DNA of 64,000 nucleotides, taken from NCBI RefSeq assembly GCF_954871325.1, contig NC_088776.1, positions 15,376,052 to 15,440,051 of the forward strand, read 5' to 3'. Shown piece after piece: positions 1-35,500 of the stretch (the stretch's first letter is position 1; the number at the start of each line of letters is the position of its first letter). Made by a program: the position numbers and the translations under genes. The notes beneath the pieces were generated by a model, which saw only the letters and a program-made list of their open reading frames with translations, searched no databases and had not been told where the DNA came from. Source of the stretch: Gordionus sp. m RMFG-2023 (lineage: Eukaryota > Nematomorpha > Gordioida > Chordodea > Parachordodidae).

Positions 1-20601
<20,601 letters not shown>

Positions 20602-22579
20602 CCATTAAACCAAACTAATTATTTTAAAAACTTACAATCCTTTTTGGAATGCTAATTATTGAGATGATTTGCTAAATTATATTAACTTAATATTTTATAA
20701 CTATTTTGGATATAACATGTTTAAAAAATTTGTATTTAATTTTATATAATATGTAAAATAGACTGTTCAATAATGCTTATCAAATTTATATTTTTTAATG
20801 ATAAATATATTTAAGGAATTCTTACCCCAAAAATATTCTAAGAGAAACCTCATGACATTGCCGCTCAATTTTAAATATTTTATAAGAAAGACTATATATT
20901 TTTTTTACTTTTTATATACACCATTAAATTATATGTATGGCTAAAATAAAACCTAATCTGAATGCTTTATTTTTATTACTCAATCAACATTATATTTTGA
21001 GATTTTGTCTAAATCTCAATATCAGGATTCTAAATACAATATTCCAAATCAGAACTTATGTTAATTCTTTTTTTAACCATATTTAAATCATTAATCAGTT
21101 CAACTTCAACTTTTTTAAAATCAAGAATAATCTTTACTTAAAATCGATTTTTATTTTAATAATATGTAAAGTTTTTACTTTTGCTAATAATATTCTCAGA
21201 AATTTAAATAAAATACACAATCAAACATCATTAAAGATTTCTTGTATTGTTTTTTTCTTTTATAATAATTTAAATATCAAACTCTTAGATTTAAATCACC
21301 AAATCCGAGAAGCATCTAGTATATAAGAATTTGCATTTGAGGTAAGCGTGGCTTAGCCCGAGGGCAGGGTAAATAGATTTTCGGGCGGGGTCAGAATTTC
21401 GCAATTTCTAATGTTAGAATTGGGTAATTTAGGCTTTTTTCCTTCATAAAATATTAATAAGGAGGTAGACCGAGGCTAAATGGCAAATAGGATGAGAAGA
21501 CAAGCGCCTATAACTATTTAACTCTTAAGTTAAGAGCTAAATATCTCAAATTTGGTCAAAAGAGATATTTTTTCACATACACAAGTTTGCCATATTTTTA
21601 AATTTTGATCAAAAATAATTTTTTAGCATTTCTCACCAAATCTTTCCTGTTTTTTTAGAAAAATTAGTGAATCAAATCAAAATACAAGTGATAGATTCTT
21701 TGGCTATATCATAATGCCGGAATTTATCGAGTCATATATAGAGGTGTTTACCAGGGTCCAAAATACAATTTAATAATTAAGTGAAAATTATATAATAAAA
21801 AATCGCCATAGAACGTATGGAAGAAAATAACCTTTCACTTAAGATTTATTCAACACACAAAAGGATTAAATAATTTAGAAAAACATTAACAAAATCAGGC
21901 CTTCAGAAATAACAAGAAGCCAGCAATTATCGCCAAAATAGGTAATTTGATAATTCTCATGGATTAATTTTATCTTGTTAAATTTTATATTCTATCTATA
22001 TTTAATTCTACACGACTGATCATTTAAGTAGGTGCTATGGTCATTTTTTATTCAGACTTTCAATTCAAATAGAAAATATTATAGGGATGTTCAGATTATT
22101 TAGGTGTGATGAATACTTCTGAACCCCCCCCCCCCCCTTCACCGAAAGATGTAAACTATTATAATATGGATGATTAAAATTTCTAAAAATGATTGCTGAA
22201 ATAAAGTTGTAAAAAAATATATTGGAATAATAATAAGGTTTTCGGTAAATAATTTTTTTAAAATTCCTATTCAATTTTGTTATTCTTATTAATTCGAATA
22301 GAATCGATAGAAAAAATAGAATATTTCATTTTGTGTATAATATGTAACATGAATATTTAATGTTTAAATAGTAAATTTGAAACATTTTTCCATTTATTGA
22401 GGGTGAATTATATTATTAAGTCAACGATATATTTGTATTTATTCAAGATGAATATGTTTGAATTGAACATTTATTATGCTTGGTATGAATAACCAAAATG
22501 AATGAATAATTATCTAAATATTGTCAGAATATAAAATTATTTTAAAAAAATTATTGGTTCATAAATTAATTGAAAATGA
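20602..22579. other. Intergenic region between convergent BRWD and collagen genes
   Basis: No exon-like sequence on either strand. Candidate polyadenylation signals are AATAAA at 20945-20950 for the plus-strand gene and AATAAA on the minus strand at 22470-22475, about 105 nt past the collagen stop. A 14-C tract sits at 22124-22137. Confidence 0.55.
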
Positions 22580-23504
22580 TTAAAAAGTGCATACAACACA
22601 AGGGATTGGACCCTTATGCTTGTATTGATAACATGGTAGAACTCCGCACTCTAGGCCAACTAAACTTAGACCTGCAAGATTTTTATGTTGTCCTCTGAGT
22701 CTGAATTGCTTACCAGTAGGGGAGAAAGGTGATTCTTGAGCTCTATCGACGCATATATATTGGGAACGAGTGTAATGTTCTCCTTCGGCCATCAAAACTC
22801 CACTATATTCTTGAGTCCATTGCCCAGGACAAAATGAAACCCCGGGAACCATGACCAAGGCATTTCTAGGAGCAAAACATAGAGCGCATGCCGCCACTTT
22901 ACCCAACCTGGCTGGGTTTAGATAAACAGCTCCGAATATCTTAGACCGACTGTCAAATTCAAAATCGATGTTCAGTTCGGATTTGTAAGGTAAGCACTCG
23001 AATCTTGCCCCACTTCCTGGTGCCTCTGAATCGCCAGCTGCTATGGTGCCTGAAATTTTAGTTACGAGCGAATAGAAAAATTATTAATGATAAGAGAATC
23101 GCCAGTTGCCTGAAATTTAAATTATGAGCGAATATAAAACATATTAATGATAAGAGGGGAAAATTTAAATTATTCTCTTTACTTAATTAAAATCTTAACA
23201 AAAATAATGAACCAATTACATATAAACAGGATAGTATTCAACCTGAATAAACTGTCGTAGTTCCCTCAGAACTAAAACATGAAACGACACCCCATCTAAC
23301 GAAAACGGATGAACCCAAATAAGATGGTCCAGACTGTGCTGCCCCACATCCACAAGTATCATCCTGGCCTGGTAGTCCAGGTATCCCAGGTGTTCCATCA
23401 CGTCCCGGTATTCCTGGTATGCCCTCAGGGCCAGCCGGGCCATATGGTCCCATTTTACCTCGGGGTCCGGAGTTACCCTCTTCTCCTGGCATTCCTGGTT
23501 CACC
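22580..23504 (-). CDS. Collagen exons 11-12: end of triple helix and spongin/C4-type NC1 domain
   Basis: Exon 23243-23504 finishes the Gly-X-Y region (ending [13 protein letters not shown]) and starts the globular domain with FVRWGVVSC and TTTVYSG. In sponge short-chain collagens the same site reads like YTRWGRTSC ... ETVYSG. Exon 22580-23049 continues with [72 protein letters not shown] and finally PCVVCTF before TAA. The cysteine pattern (CALCF, FCPG, YICVD, LECG..PC, CVVC) and the PG-W-EEY-G motif are diagnostic for this domain. The phase-1 intron splits the Gly of VYSG. Confidence 0.92.
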
Positions 23505-26500
23505 CTTTACATTTTAAATGATATAATGAAAGGGCAGCTGTCCAATTTTATATAAATATATATGAATTCATAAGCACTATTTTTTGCTTAAATTTTTATT
23601 TTTAAAAACTTTGTCGGAGATTATCAGCAAAAAAAATTGGTTAACAAATGATTCAAATTTTGCAAATATCTTTAAAAAATAATTAAGCAAAATATTTTTT
23701 TATTGGGTGGCAATTATTTATAGTATGTTTAAATTGATTATTTATAAGTAAGTTTAAAATTGAAGAGATAGCTAGTGTTGATGTTGAATATTTAATAACA
23801 AGGTTTATTATTTTTCTATCGTTTATTTGCTGGAACAGAGGGTCCATTATAATAAGAATATAAGATTTTAAATTTAATGTCGATTTAGATTTATTTTCTT
23901 TCTTATAGGATTTTTAATTAATAAAAGCAGTCGATTTAAATATGGTAATAATCATCTCTGACGGAATATTAGTTGGGATCTATTTGATAAATGATGTTAA
24001 ACATAATGGAAATGGGTTACAACTAGTGGTCTTTTGAAACTTAACTAGTTACATTCATAAAGAGGTAACTATCTACAGTTACTAGTTAGATATTTTTATA
24101 TGTAACTAGTTACAGTTATATTTCAAAAGTAACTTAATTACATTATAAGTTTCTTCATATTAAAAGAAAATATACAATTTATTTATATAAAAATATAATT
24201 ACACTGAAAAAAAAATCGAATATAGAATATATTTACACCGAAATATATGCACTGATTATTTTTATAAAAATTCGGGCTTAGTAAATTCTATTTGCCTTTA
24301 AGAATAAATTACCTTGAAAATTTCTGTCCAAAAGGAGGTGCTTATTTCGCTTCAAAAATAAGCATCTCTAGTCTGAAAAAACCTTTTACGGGAGGATTTG
24401 GTATAAGGACAACATTATATATAATAAAAAGTAATAATTCAATCTCTTTTTAATTAGTTCAGATGATGGCCCAGTATTATTTTGTAAATTTCCCATAGGT
24501 TAGCATTTTGATATGGCAGTGTTATATGCTTTCTTATAATGATCATTTTCTAAAAGGATCTTGTTGGTATCTTTGTTTCTACTAAATTTAATGTATGATA
24601 AGAAATTCGTAGAAAGGTAATTAAAGTCATTTTAGTTAGTTTAATTTAATTGATATTTTTATATAATATTTAACTAAACAAATATCTTGTTTCATGTACA
24701 TCTAACTAAAATTTAGTACAATTATTTAAGTCATATTATGTGAAAATAATCTTATAGAGTTTCCATAGCTTGGCAGTGGATTAGATGCTGAAATATATTT
24801 TTTTTGGAATATATAAGCCTCGAGATTATAGAGGTTAAAACCTTCTTTCCATCTATGAGCAAATTCTCAGGCTATTATGTTGACTAAAATCTTAATCGGG
24901 CCCTTTTAAAAATCGAGCCGTTGAACAATACTACTAAGGTATTTTAACATCTAAGTCTGTTGTTTTGTAATACTTTTAGAAAGATGGCACAATTTCTATC
25001 ATTATTCTGAATCATTTGAATATCATCCTCATTAAATGACAAGTCAGAGTTAGAATTCATATTAAATTCTGTACATAGGCGTTGCCAGGGGGAAATTTCC
25101 CTTCGGAAATTTGTCTGTTCTCATAAATATCATTTTAAGCCAATAAAAATTCCTTTCACCCTCCTCTCTCCCCAAAATATATTCTATATATCACACTATA
25201 AAGAAGAATTGAAATGAATATAAATAAGTAAAAAACAATCAACAACTATAATTCAAAATTATTAGAAAAAAGTGGAAAACCAAAATTATTTTTATAAAAA
25301 TATAACCTAGCCAAAGGCCTGCAAAGGTGGATCTATCAATAAAATTTATGTGGCAAACACCCACATAATAGTGATTTCCCCCTAAAAAATCCAGGCTACG
25401 GTTATGATTCTGTATCTGTCTGAATCATTTATCAATATTAACTATAAAAAAGGTCCGCATACATACAGAAAGATATTTAATCAAAATTTTAAATTAATAA
25501 GTTTAATTTAAAATTAATTTATTAAAATATAAGATATTAAAATAAAATTGTATTTGAATAATTTAAAAAGTAACTAATTACATTCAGAAGTTACATTCCA
25601 AAAAATATAACTAGTTACAGTTATTTTTTTGCAAAATTATAACTAGTTATCAGTAACATTATTTAACAACACTAGTCACAACAAACATTGTAATATTGTG
25701 AGATATTTTACAAAAACTGCTAAGAAGTATTGATCAAATCATAATGAAGGAAGCATGGTTTTCCTTGTTTTTTAACGTGTATTTTAATTGATTTTTAAAT
25801 TTTTATCTGATCTCAGGTTGATAAAAAATTATATGTAAATCTTTTGTTGTAAATTTTATTTAATTGATTTCTCTTATAACTTTTGAATAAAATGTGGTCT
25901 TAATAATTGCATATACTTCTTTATATAAAATATTGAAGGATTTTTCAATATCTAAAGAAGAAGAAATGTATGAACAATAAAACGTTTTTTATTTCGAAAA
26001 AATATCGAATTTTATAAAAAAAACCAACTAAAGCAAATTTCTCAAAAAAATGATATTTTAAAGTTGCAAAAATTTATTATCGCAAAATTTTACATCAGGT
26101 CCAGGTTCCCCGCGAGGTCCCAATGCTCCCGCTCTCCCGCCACTGCCAGCTTCTCCCGAAGACCCAGAAGCTCCCTGCAACCCTCTGTCCCCTCTTTCAC
26201 CTCTCGGGCCTTTGTTTCCAACTGGACCATCTATGGCTGGTTCTCCATCGCTACCGGTATGACCTTCTGGGCCCTAATATGTAAGGGTTATTCATTCATA
26301 TCTTTAATTCTTCATTATAAAAATATATTATATTGGTGAAAAATTAAAATATTTTATTATGTATAAAGATTTTGAAACCTTTTATTTTAAATATTTTATT
26401 TTTCATAAATACAAAAATACCTAAACGAAATTGAAAGTTGATACATACTACCTATACCTAAATCATATATTAGGTTTTCTTCCCAACAACTTGACAAGTT

Positions 26501-29500
26501 TTGGTTCATTTATAAGTCAGTTTTTTTATTTTATGTTAAACTTTACTTCATAACCGTTTAATATTTTTTAATATTAATAATTATTCATATTAAAATAGAT
26601 ATTGAAAAATTTTTTTCAAATGTTATAGGAATGATATACAGAGTTTCCCATTCAAAAAAGGAAAAGTCCCAATCAAAAAAATGAAAAGTTTCAATCATAA
26701 AAGGAAAAGGTCCGATCAAAAAGAGAACAAGGTCGATCATAAAAGGAAAAGGTTCAATCAAAATAGGAAAATGTCAATCAAAAAAGGAAAAATGTCAATC
26801 AAAAAAGGAAAATTCCCAAAAAGAAAGGAAAAAGTCCGATCAAAAAAGGAAAGTGTCAACAAAAAAAGAAAAGGTCCAACCAAAAAAGGAAAAATGTCAA
26901 TCGAAAAAGGAAAATTCCCAAAAGGAAAGGAAAAGTGTCAATCAAAAAAGGAAAATTCCCATTCAAAAAAGGGAAATCGTAATTTTTGAAAATTTTTTGT
27001 CAATTTTTCTTAAATTTTTATTTATTTTTGTTATTCCTTCTTAATTTATATCTAAATTTTTGCGATTTCTTTACGTTTTTTTTTCTTACTGATCTTTTCT
27101 CAATTTATTTCTAACTTTTTGCCGATTTTCTTTACTTTTTCTTACTATATCTTCTCTCATCTTCTCATTTTTGATAATTCTTTTGTATTTTTAAAAATAA
27201 TTTATAAATTTAGGTCCATTTTTTTTAACAATTCTTTACGTTTTTTTTTCATCAAACATACAATATTCTTTTTATGATTTTTTCATTGTTATCTTTTACA
27301 TACATTTCTACCTTTTCAATCTCTTTAAGACATTTTTAATTTTTATTTTTTTGAGCATTTCTCAATTTTTTTTCTTCTCATTTTTGATAATTTTAAAAAT
27401 AAGAATTTAAAAAGAATTATTAAAAAAATGGACCTAAATTTATATATTATTTTTAAAAATACAAAAGAATTATCAAAAATGAGAAGATGAGAGAAGATAT
27501 AGTAAGAAAAATAAAAGTAAAGAAAATCGGCAAAAAGTTAGAAATAAATTGAGAAAACATCAGTAAGAAAAAAAACGTAAAGAAATCGCATATAAATTAA
27601 GAAGGAATAACAAAAATAAATAAAAATTTAAGAAAAATTGACAAAAAATTGACAAAAAATTTTAAAAAATTACGATTTTGCTTTTTTGAATGGGAATTTT
27701 CCTTTTTTGATTGACACTTTTCCTTTCCTTTTGGGAATTTTCCTTTTTCGATTGACACTTTTCCTTTTTTGATTGAACCTTTTCCTTTCTTGATCGGACT
27801 TTTTCCTTTCTTTTTGGGAATTTTCCTTTTTTGATTGACATTTTTCCTTTTTTGTTTTGACCTTTTCCTTTTTTGATTGAACCTTTTCCTTTTATAATCG
27901 ATCCTGTTCTTTTTTTGATCGGACCTTTTCCTTTTATGATTGAAACCTTTCCTTTTTTGAATGGGAAACCCTGTATTTCTAACTTTTTGCGATTTAGTTA
28001 CGTTATTTTTCTTACTGTATCTTTTCCCAATTTATTTCATACTTTTTGCGATTTCTTTACTTTATTTTTATTACTATATCTTCTCTCAATTTATTTTTCT
28101 TCTCATTTGTGATAATTCTTTTGTTTTTTAAAAATATTTATAAATTTAAGTCCATTTTTTTTAGCAATTCTTTATGTTTATTATATCATACATACAATAT
28201 TCTCTTTTTGATTTTTTTCCTTATATTGGAATCTTTTACAATTAACCCTTAAAATTTCTTTAAGTCATTTTTAATCTTTATTATTTTACCTTTTCATTTT
28301 TTTTCTCCTCATTTTTGATAATTTTAAAAATAAGAATTTAAGAATGATTATTGGATTTAATTGCAATCGCTAAATTAAATTAATCTCTTGGTTATAAAGT
28401 ACCTTTTAAAAAATAAATAAGTATGAGCTTTAATACCAAACGATATGTAAATTTGTAAAATAATAATCATTTTTAAATTCTTATTATTAAATTTATCAAA
28501 AATGAGAAGAAAAAAAATTGTAAAAAGGTCAAAAAAATAAAGATTAAAAATGACTCAATATATTGAAAAGGTTAGAAATGTATGTAAAAGATTACAAAAT
28601 AAGGAGAAAAAATCATATAAAGAATATTATGTATAATTGAGACCTAAATTTATAAATTATTTCTAAAAAGACAAAAGAATTATCAAAAATGAGAAGAAAA
28701 ATAAAGTGAGAAAATATACAGTAAGAAAAATAATGTAAAGAAATAGCAAAAAGGTTAAAAAAAATAAGAAGGAATAACAAAAATAAATAAAAATTTAAGA
28801 AAAATTGACAAGAAATTTTAAAAAATTACGGTTTTCCTTTTTTGAATGGAAATTTTCCTTTTTTGATTGACAATTTTCCTTTCCTTTTGGAAATTTTCCT
28901 TTTACGATTGACACTTTTCCTTTTTTGTCTGACCCTTTTCCTTTTTTGATCAGACTTTTTCCTAAACCTTTGGGACCTTTCCTTTTTTGATTGACACTTT
29001 TCTTTTTTGTTTGGGCCTTTTCCTTTTTTGATTGAACCTTTTCCTTTTATGATTGAAACTTTTCCTTTTTTGAATGGGATTTCAAAATATAAATTAAAAA
29101 TTATTATTATTTTTAATATTACTATTATTCTCATCATCTAATTTTTAACTAATAATTTTTTACTATAAAAAGAACTATAATAGTATTTGGGATATTAAGG
29201 TTCAACAAATTCTTCGCCTCTAAATATATATCATACAAAGTTTAAAAAGATTTACATCAGGACCGGGTAGCCCCACGTCTCCATCTCTGCCATCTACCCC
29301 GTCAAGCCCATGAGCACCATCCTTGCCATCTTTTCCATCTTCTCCGTTAAGGCCATCTCTTCCAGGGTCGCCTGAAATTCCCGGATCTCCGACCTCAAAA
29401 TTGGGAGTTCCTTCAATACCGGGTTTACCGGCTATACCCGGTTTTCCATCAAATCCAGATTTTCCATGCCGACCTGAAATTCCGTCCGAACCTGCTTTGC

Positions 29501-32500
29501 CAGATTCTCCTTGCCGACCGTCTTGCCCTGGGTTCCCGTCTCGACCCGGCATACCGTCTCGACCTGGTCGACCGTCCATACCTGGGAAAGCGTCATTACC
29601 GTGGGATGTCCCTCCTGAACTTCCTCTTAGACCCTTTTTTGTAAAGATAATAAATAATAATTTATAGATATAGTATATTAATAGTTGATAAAGATCATGA
29701 ACTTTATAAAATTTAAAAATTTCAATAAGTATTTAATAACCTTATGAAATATAATACAATCTACATATAGGCAGTATTATATATAAATAATCTGTATAAA
29801 ACAAAGGATGGAAGAATTTTTAGGTTATTTTCACAAAATAGCATCATTAGAGGTCTGCTAATGGCAAAATTCTCAGACCCGGCCCGACCAAGTGGGAATT
29901 TAGTTATTACCCGGCCAAAATTTTTTTGCCCTATCCGGCCGGTCGCGGTTTTAATTTTTTACTAAGGTTGCCCGGCAAGATCCGGCCCGGTTTAAAAAGA
30001 TTTTAAATACAAGGCCTAAACTAAAATATATGTTGCGGAACACCAAAATAAACAAATATTTATAATCTTGGGGAGTGGTTAAGTTAAAAACACTATACAA
30101 TAGATTTTCACTTCCATAAGATATCAGAATTCAACAAATATACTAAATATTAAAAAAAATTTGCCCAGCCTGGCCTATTAAAAAAAAATTCAGACGTTCT
30201 CGGGCTTGCGGATCTCTAATTTTCATGATAAATGAAATTGGAGTTATAATTTAAAAAAATAAGAATGAAATAATTTTGTCATGAAAATAAAATAGGCAAA
30301 ATTAATATTCTGCTTTTCACTATTTTAGTTTCCACTTGGAATTGATTGGTACAAGTTTTACCCAAAGACCTGTAAAGGTGAAATTTATGATCTGTTCTGA
30401 ATTTGAATTCTTTTATTATTTTTAAGCCTGGCCAAAATTTAAAAAATAATATTTTGGGATTGACATGAACTGGGTTCTTAAATTTTGTCATTTAAATAAT
30501 AATTTCGGCCCTATTGTGTAAAATTATTTTAAATATATTAAAATATGAACAACAAATGTTAAATGATCCATTATATAATTTTCCTACTGGTTAATTGAAT
30601 TTAAATTCAAACAAATAATGGGTCAGGCACGGTTTTGGTAAAAATAAATATTTATAGGCCCCATCCGGGGTAATATTTTTGGTTTGGTTCGAATTTATAA
30701 AATTATACTATTTTATGGCCCAATTTAGGCTGGATTTCGGGCCTGTTCTGATTTTACCTAAATCAAATGTAGGACATCCCATAAAGACTAGGGGAAACAC
30801 TAGTGTTGTTAAAATATGTAAATACATTTATACTAAAAAAAAATTGCTGTAATATTTTGATGTAATTAAAAACATAACTAGTTATTTTTCAAGTTACTTT
30901 TAAAATATGTTAATAATTCATTATATTAATATGATGATTCTCCAGATTTAAAGTTACTGCTTATAAAATATAAGAACGTTTATTTAGTCTAGGGAAGCTT
31001 ATTTTGGACTTTTTAAAAAGAGATTTTAAAAAAGTTTATTAATATTTTTTCGATTCAAATAAATATTATATATTTTTTTCCAATGCAAAGAAATATTTTA
31101 TTCCAGTATATAATTATTTCAGTTAATTATTTTTATACATAAATTGTATTTTCAATTAAATTCCTTTCATTCGTTATAAAAATAATTTATTTTCAGAAAT
31201 ATAACTGTAAATAGTGATACAGCAAAATAGTTAACATGTATCAGATGATTGCCGACGAAAAATTGACTGACATAAAATTATTCTCGGACCCCCCCCCCCC
31301 CCCCACTTGAAAAATTACTTTAATTTTATAAAATTTAATTTATAATAACTGTGTTCAAAAATCAATTACATTTATTAATTATGAAGAAATTTAAAACCAA
31401 ACCTTGAAGAACTATGGTAAATCCCGGGCCCATCTTGATATTCCTCACATACTGTTTTCAATACATTTTGTAATCTATCATTATTTCATTATTTATTTCC
31501 TGGCGTAATGTTGTTAAACGGCTCGATTTGAGTCAATTTTTAAAAATGTTAGATAAGATTTTTGAAAAAAAAAATATTGCCTAAGCTCCAGATTTTGCTA
31601 ATATGTGTCAAAACCTTTGCGCCATCTATAGACAAAATCTTTAGGTCTGCTTAATATTGGATAAAATATTTAGTTAGCTGTTTTTAAAAATCGGCTCAAA
31701 TCGTGCCGTTTAAAAACACTATTCCTTTGTTGTAATTTTGTTTCATTAGCAGATATTTCATCTTTTTATTTTTGAATGAGTAATGGAGAACGGGAATAAG
31801 TAAACCCATTCTCATTTTAAAACTATTTATAGATTTTTAAATTTTGTCCTAATATAGTCATTATTATTATGCATCCATAGACAAAAAATCATTTTAAATG
31901 ATAAACAATTAAAAATTTTATATAATAAATAAAATTTTGGTGTTAAATTCAAAAGGTTTTTGCATATACGATGTTTAATTATTAAATATATAATAATTTA
32001 TACCCAAAATAAGTTTTATAGCGAAGTTTTAACTATCTTTTATAATTTGAGAAACTTTATTAGTATTTATAATTCCTTAAAGATTGCCATATGATTACCG
32101 GATATCATATATCAACTATAGTATTTATTATAAACAGTAATAATATTTAAAAAATGGGGGGGGGGGGAATTAGATGAGACCTAATATAAATGTAAAATAC
32201 TAATTAGTAATTATCTATGTTTTTCATTGTTAATATATTCCATTTACCGTAAAATAATATCTATTAACTTAATATTTACCTTATGGACTGATTTTCTTAT
32301 TTCTTTTATTTTACATTATATTAACTTAATAGTTTCTTATATTGGTCGATTAACTGATTATTATTATTATTTTATATTAACCGATTAAATAAATTGTTAA
32401 ATTGAATTTTATTACATATATTTAGTGTGAAATTTGTTAGATATAGTACTTAAATTTTTTTAAGATAAAATATTATTATAACTTATTTATTGTCTTACTC

Positions 32501-35500
32501 CCTATCTACCTTAACATTCATCAGAGACCTGCAGAGGTACCATTTACAAGGCCCGGAATTTTTTTCGGCCCGACCTAGCCGGAGGTTTTTAAAAAAATAA
32601 TTGCAGGCCCGGCCCGGATTTTTTTAAAACAAATTATATTTATTTTTGATTTTTATAGTTAATAATGACGATTCCAAATATTTGGGGGCAGGAGATTTTT
32701 TTAAAAAAATTTTCATGTCCGGTCCGGGTATTTTTATAAAAAATTTTCAGGCCCGGCCTGGGTATATTTAAAAAATTAAAATGATTATTCATTAATAATA
32801 TGAATTTTAGGAATAATTAATATTGAATATTAGGATTAAAAAAAGTGGGAAAAAATCAATTAGTTAAGTCTTTATAAAATTTCTAATTAAAATTTTAATA
32901 ATTCCGTGGTTGTATTGTTAGATTACCTAAATTAATATGTTAACTCAAAATTCTAGAAGAATGTGTGTTGGCAACTCTAATATCGAAGTGGAATGATAAG
33001 ATAAATAAGTTATTTAAATCTTACAGCAGGTCCCTTTATCCCCTTTTCCCCATTTTGACCAGGATTACCTTCTCGACCGGGTTCTCCGTCAACACCCGGC
33101 TTTCCTGGAGGTCCATCTATTCCGTTTTTGCCTGGCGATCCTCTTTGTCCCTATATTATATATAATTTGTAGTAATTATTTGTTTACATAATAAAAAAAT
33201 ACATGAATTAAATCGTTTTATAAAATAATACCTTTTCTCCTTCCAGTCCCGGTAATCCGTCTCTTCCAGATGCCCCGATTTGGCCAGGAATCCCGTCCTT
33301 TCCCTTTTGGCCAGGATCACCATTGAATCCATCAGCTCCTGATTCTCCTTGAAGGCCCTAGAAAAGTAAATTAATAATCTCTATAAATTTTTTTACAGGA
33401 GATATTGGTTAAGTATAATAGAAATATATATAATAATGTTCTTTTGGATTCAAATTGAATAGATTAAACGACTTGAAATCAACTTTACTACACATATTCA
33501 GTGGCCCCTACAACGGGGGAGGGGGGAAGGAGGGCCCGAAGCAACTGCTTCTTAAAATGTAAATAGGGGTACTTTTTAAAAAAGATAAATTTCATTTTTA
33601 GTTTTACCACACCCATCCATAACCATAAGATTTCTTGTCTTATAAAATTATTTTTCCAATTTCAAAATATTAACCAAAAATATGCAAATCCTTAATTAAT
33701 AATTGCACATGGCATAATATAAGCGATGGTAAATGAACAGATCATATTAGAAAAAGACATGCTAAATTTTAACGATATAAAGAAAGCTTTGAAACAGTAG
33801 CATTTGATTAAACTAATTGCAGATTCGGAACCTGTTCAGAAATTGTATACTCAAAAGAAGGAATAAAAAAGAAAGGAGAAAAAATGAAAGGAATTATAAT
33901 TCAAATTATAATTTATATTGTCTTATAATAATATAAATATTCTCATTAAACCATGAAAAATATGGTTGTAAGAGATTGAATTTAACAGGTGTTTTTCAAT
34001 TATAGCTGATGGTAAATATCATGTTACCGAATCATAAGCAATATAGTAAGACATATTGAAAATGGTAAAACGACTGGTCTTGATATTAAAAAATATATAA
34101 TATGCAAACTTAGTTCTATGAATCCAATCTACACCTCGAATTCTTAGTTGGGAAAAGCTATGATGGTGTCTCAAACATGAGGGGAAGGATCATAGGGGTA
34201 CAGGCTTTGGCTGACTGAAATATCAATGGTAACTTTTATTTAGTGCTATTGTCATCGATTAAATCCAATCATTGTTCAATTATTCTAATCGATAAAAGAA
34301 CTAGGAAATGTATTAGGGATCTTAGACGTGATTCACGTGTATTTCAATGGTGCAAAAAGCAGTGCTCATGTCAGAGTGATGTAGAGAAAATCGCAACGAT
34401 TTTTACGCATCAAGAATATCACTCGTTAATATTATCTTATTTGTTTATATTTTTATAATACCTTGAGGGCAGTTTTGAAAAATTTAAAGGATTTTGAAGA
34501 TTTGGTCACTTCTATTATGGCTAGTGCTATTGTTTTTAGAATAGAAAATTTTGATTTTATTTTATCACATTGTGTTTTGGATAGATAACAAGCTTGGCTT
34601 GTACAAAATTGCAAACCATTTCGAAGGATATAGGATTTGCAATAAATCAAATTCAATTAGCAAAAGACTGCCTGATTTATTTGAGGTATATTTAAATTAT
34701 TGTCTTGTATTATTACTTAATACTAATAAATAGTAACAATAAATTTGTGAATGTTTTTGACACAAGATTTTTTGAAGAGGAAAAATTTACCTTTTAATTT
34801 GGAAAATTAAAGTCAAACATTACAATCCAAAAAATATACTTTCATTATTAAATATAATATTTTATTTTAGCCATAAAACCATTAATGCTGCACTTGATTT
34901 GACCATTATGCAGTTTAATGAAAGATTCAATGATGAATTGATTAAATTTTTAATCAAACATCATTTTTAACATCAAAGAGAATGGCAGAAAAGATATTCG
35001 TTAAGGATGATTTTGAGGATATCTAAGAACTTTACCATTAAATTCAAATCAAGTTTTTGAAAAAATGTCTAAGTTTCGAATTTATATTAAGACTAAAACG
35101 AGCGATATAATTATTACACGTGACCTGGAGGTTAAAAACTCAAAAGATTTGTCAGATTCTGAGAATTGTAAATTTATTTTATTAAAATATTTATATTAAT
35201 ACATTATTTAGCTTCTCCTTCTTCTCCTGATGATGATTCTAAGACTGATGAAAGAATACTATTTACGGGATATATTCAAAAGTGATGGTCAAAATGAGAT
35301 CACTACTTGAACAGTAAATAGTCGTAATAATAAAAAACTAAATATATTTGTATGTAAAGTATTGGTAGAAGATTTTATTGACAAAAAAAGTTTTTAATTC
35401 AAAAGAGGCAACATCCTAAACTAAGTAATTAATTGAGATATTAACCAATCGATAAGAAGGAATAAAAGACATTGATTTGAAAGAAAGTATATAAGAAAAA

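Noticed and set aside
26681-26989. Lys/Gly-rich open frame (KKGK repeats), and its mirror at 28826-29137
   Set aside because: It is produced by the minisatellite arms of the foldback element; it has no splice context and is mirrored by the palindrome.
26640-26990. CRISPR-like array of short repeats
   Set aside because: Units are contiguous and degenerate, without unique spacers, and form one arm of a palindrome in animal DNA.
29323-29667. Pro/Ser-rich plus-strand open frame (also 23309-23521 and 38378-38581)
   Set aside because: Antisense shadow of Gly-X-Y collagen exons on the minus strand.
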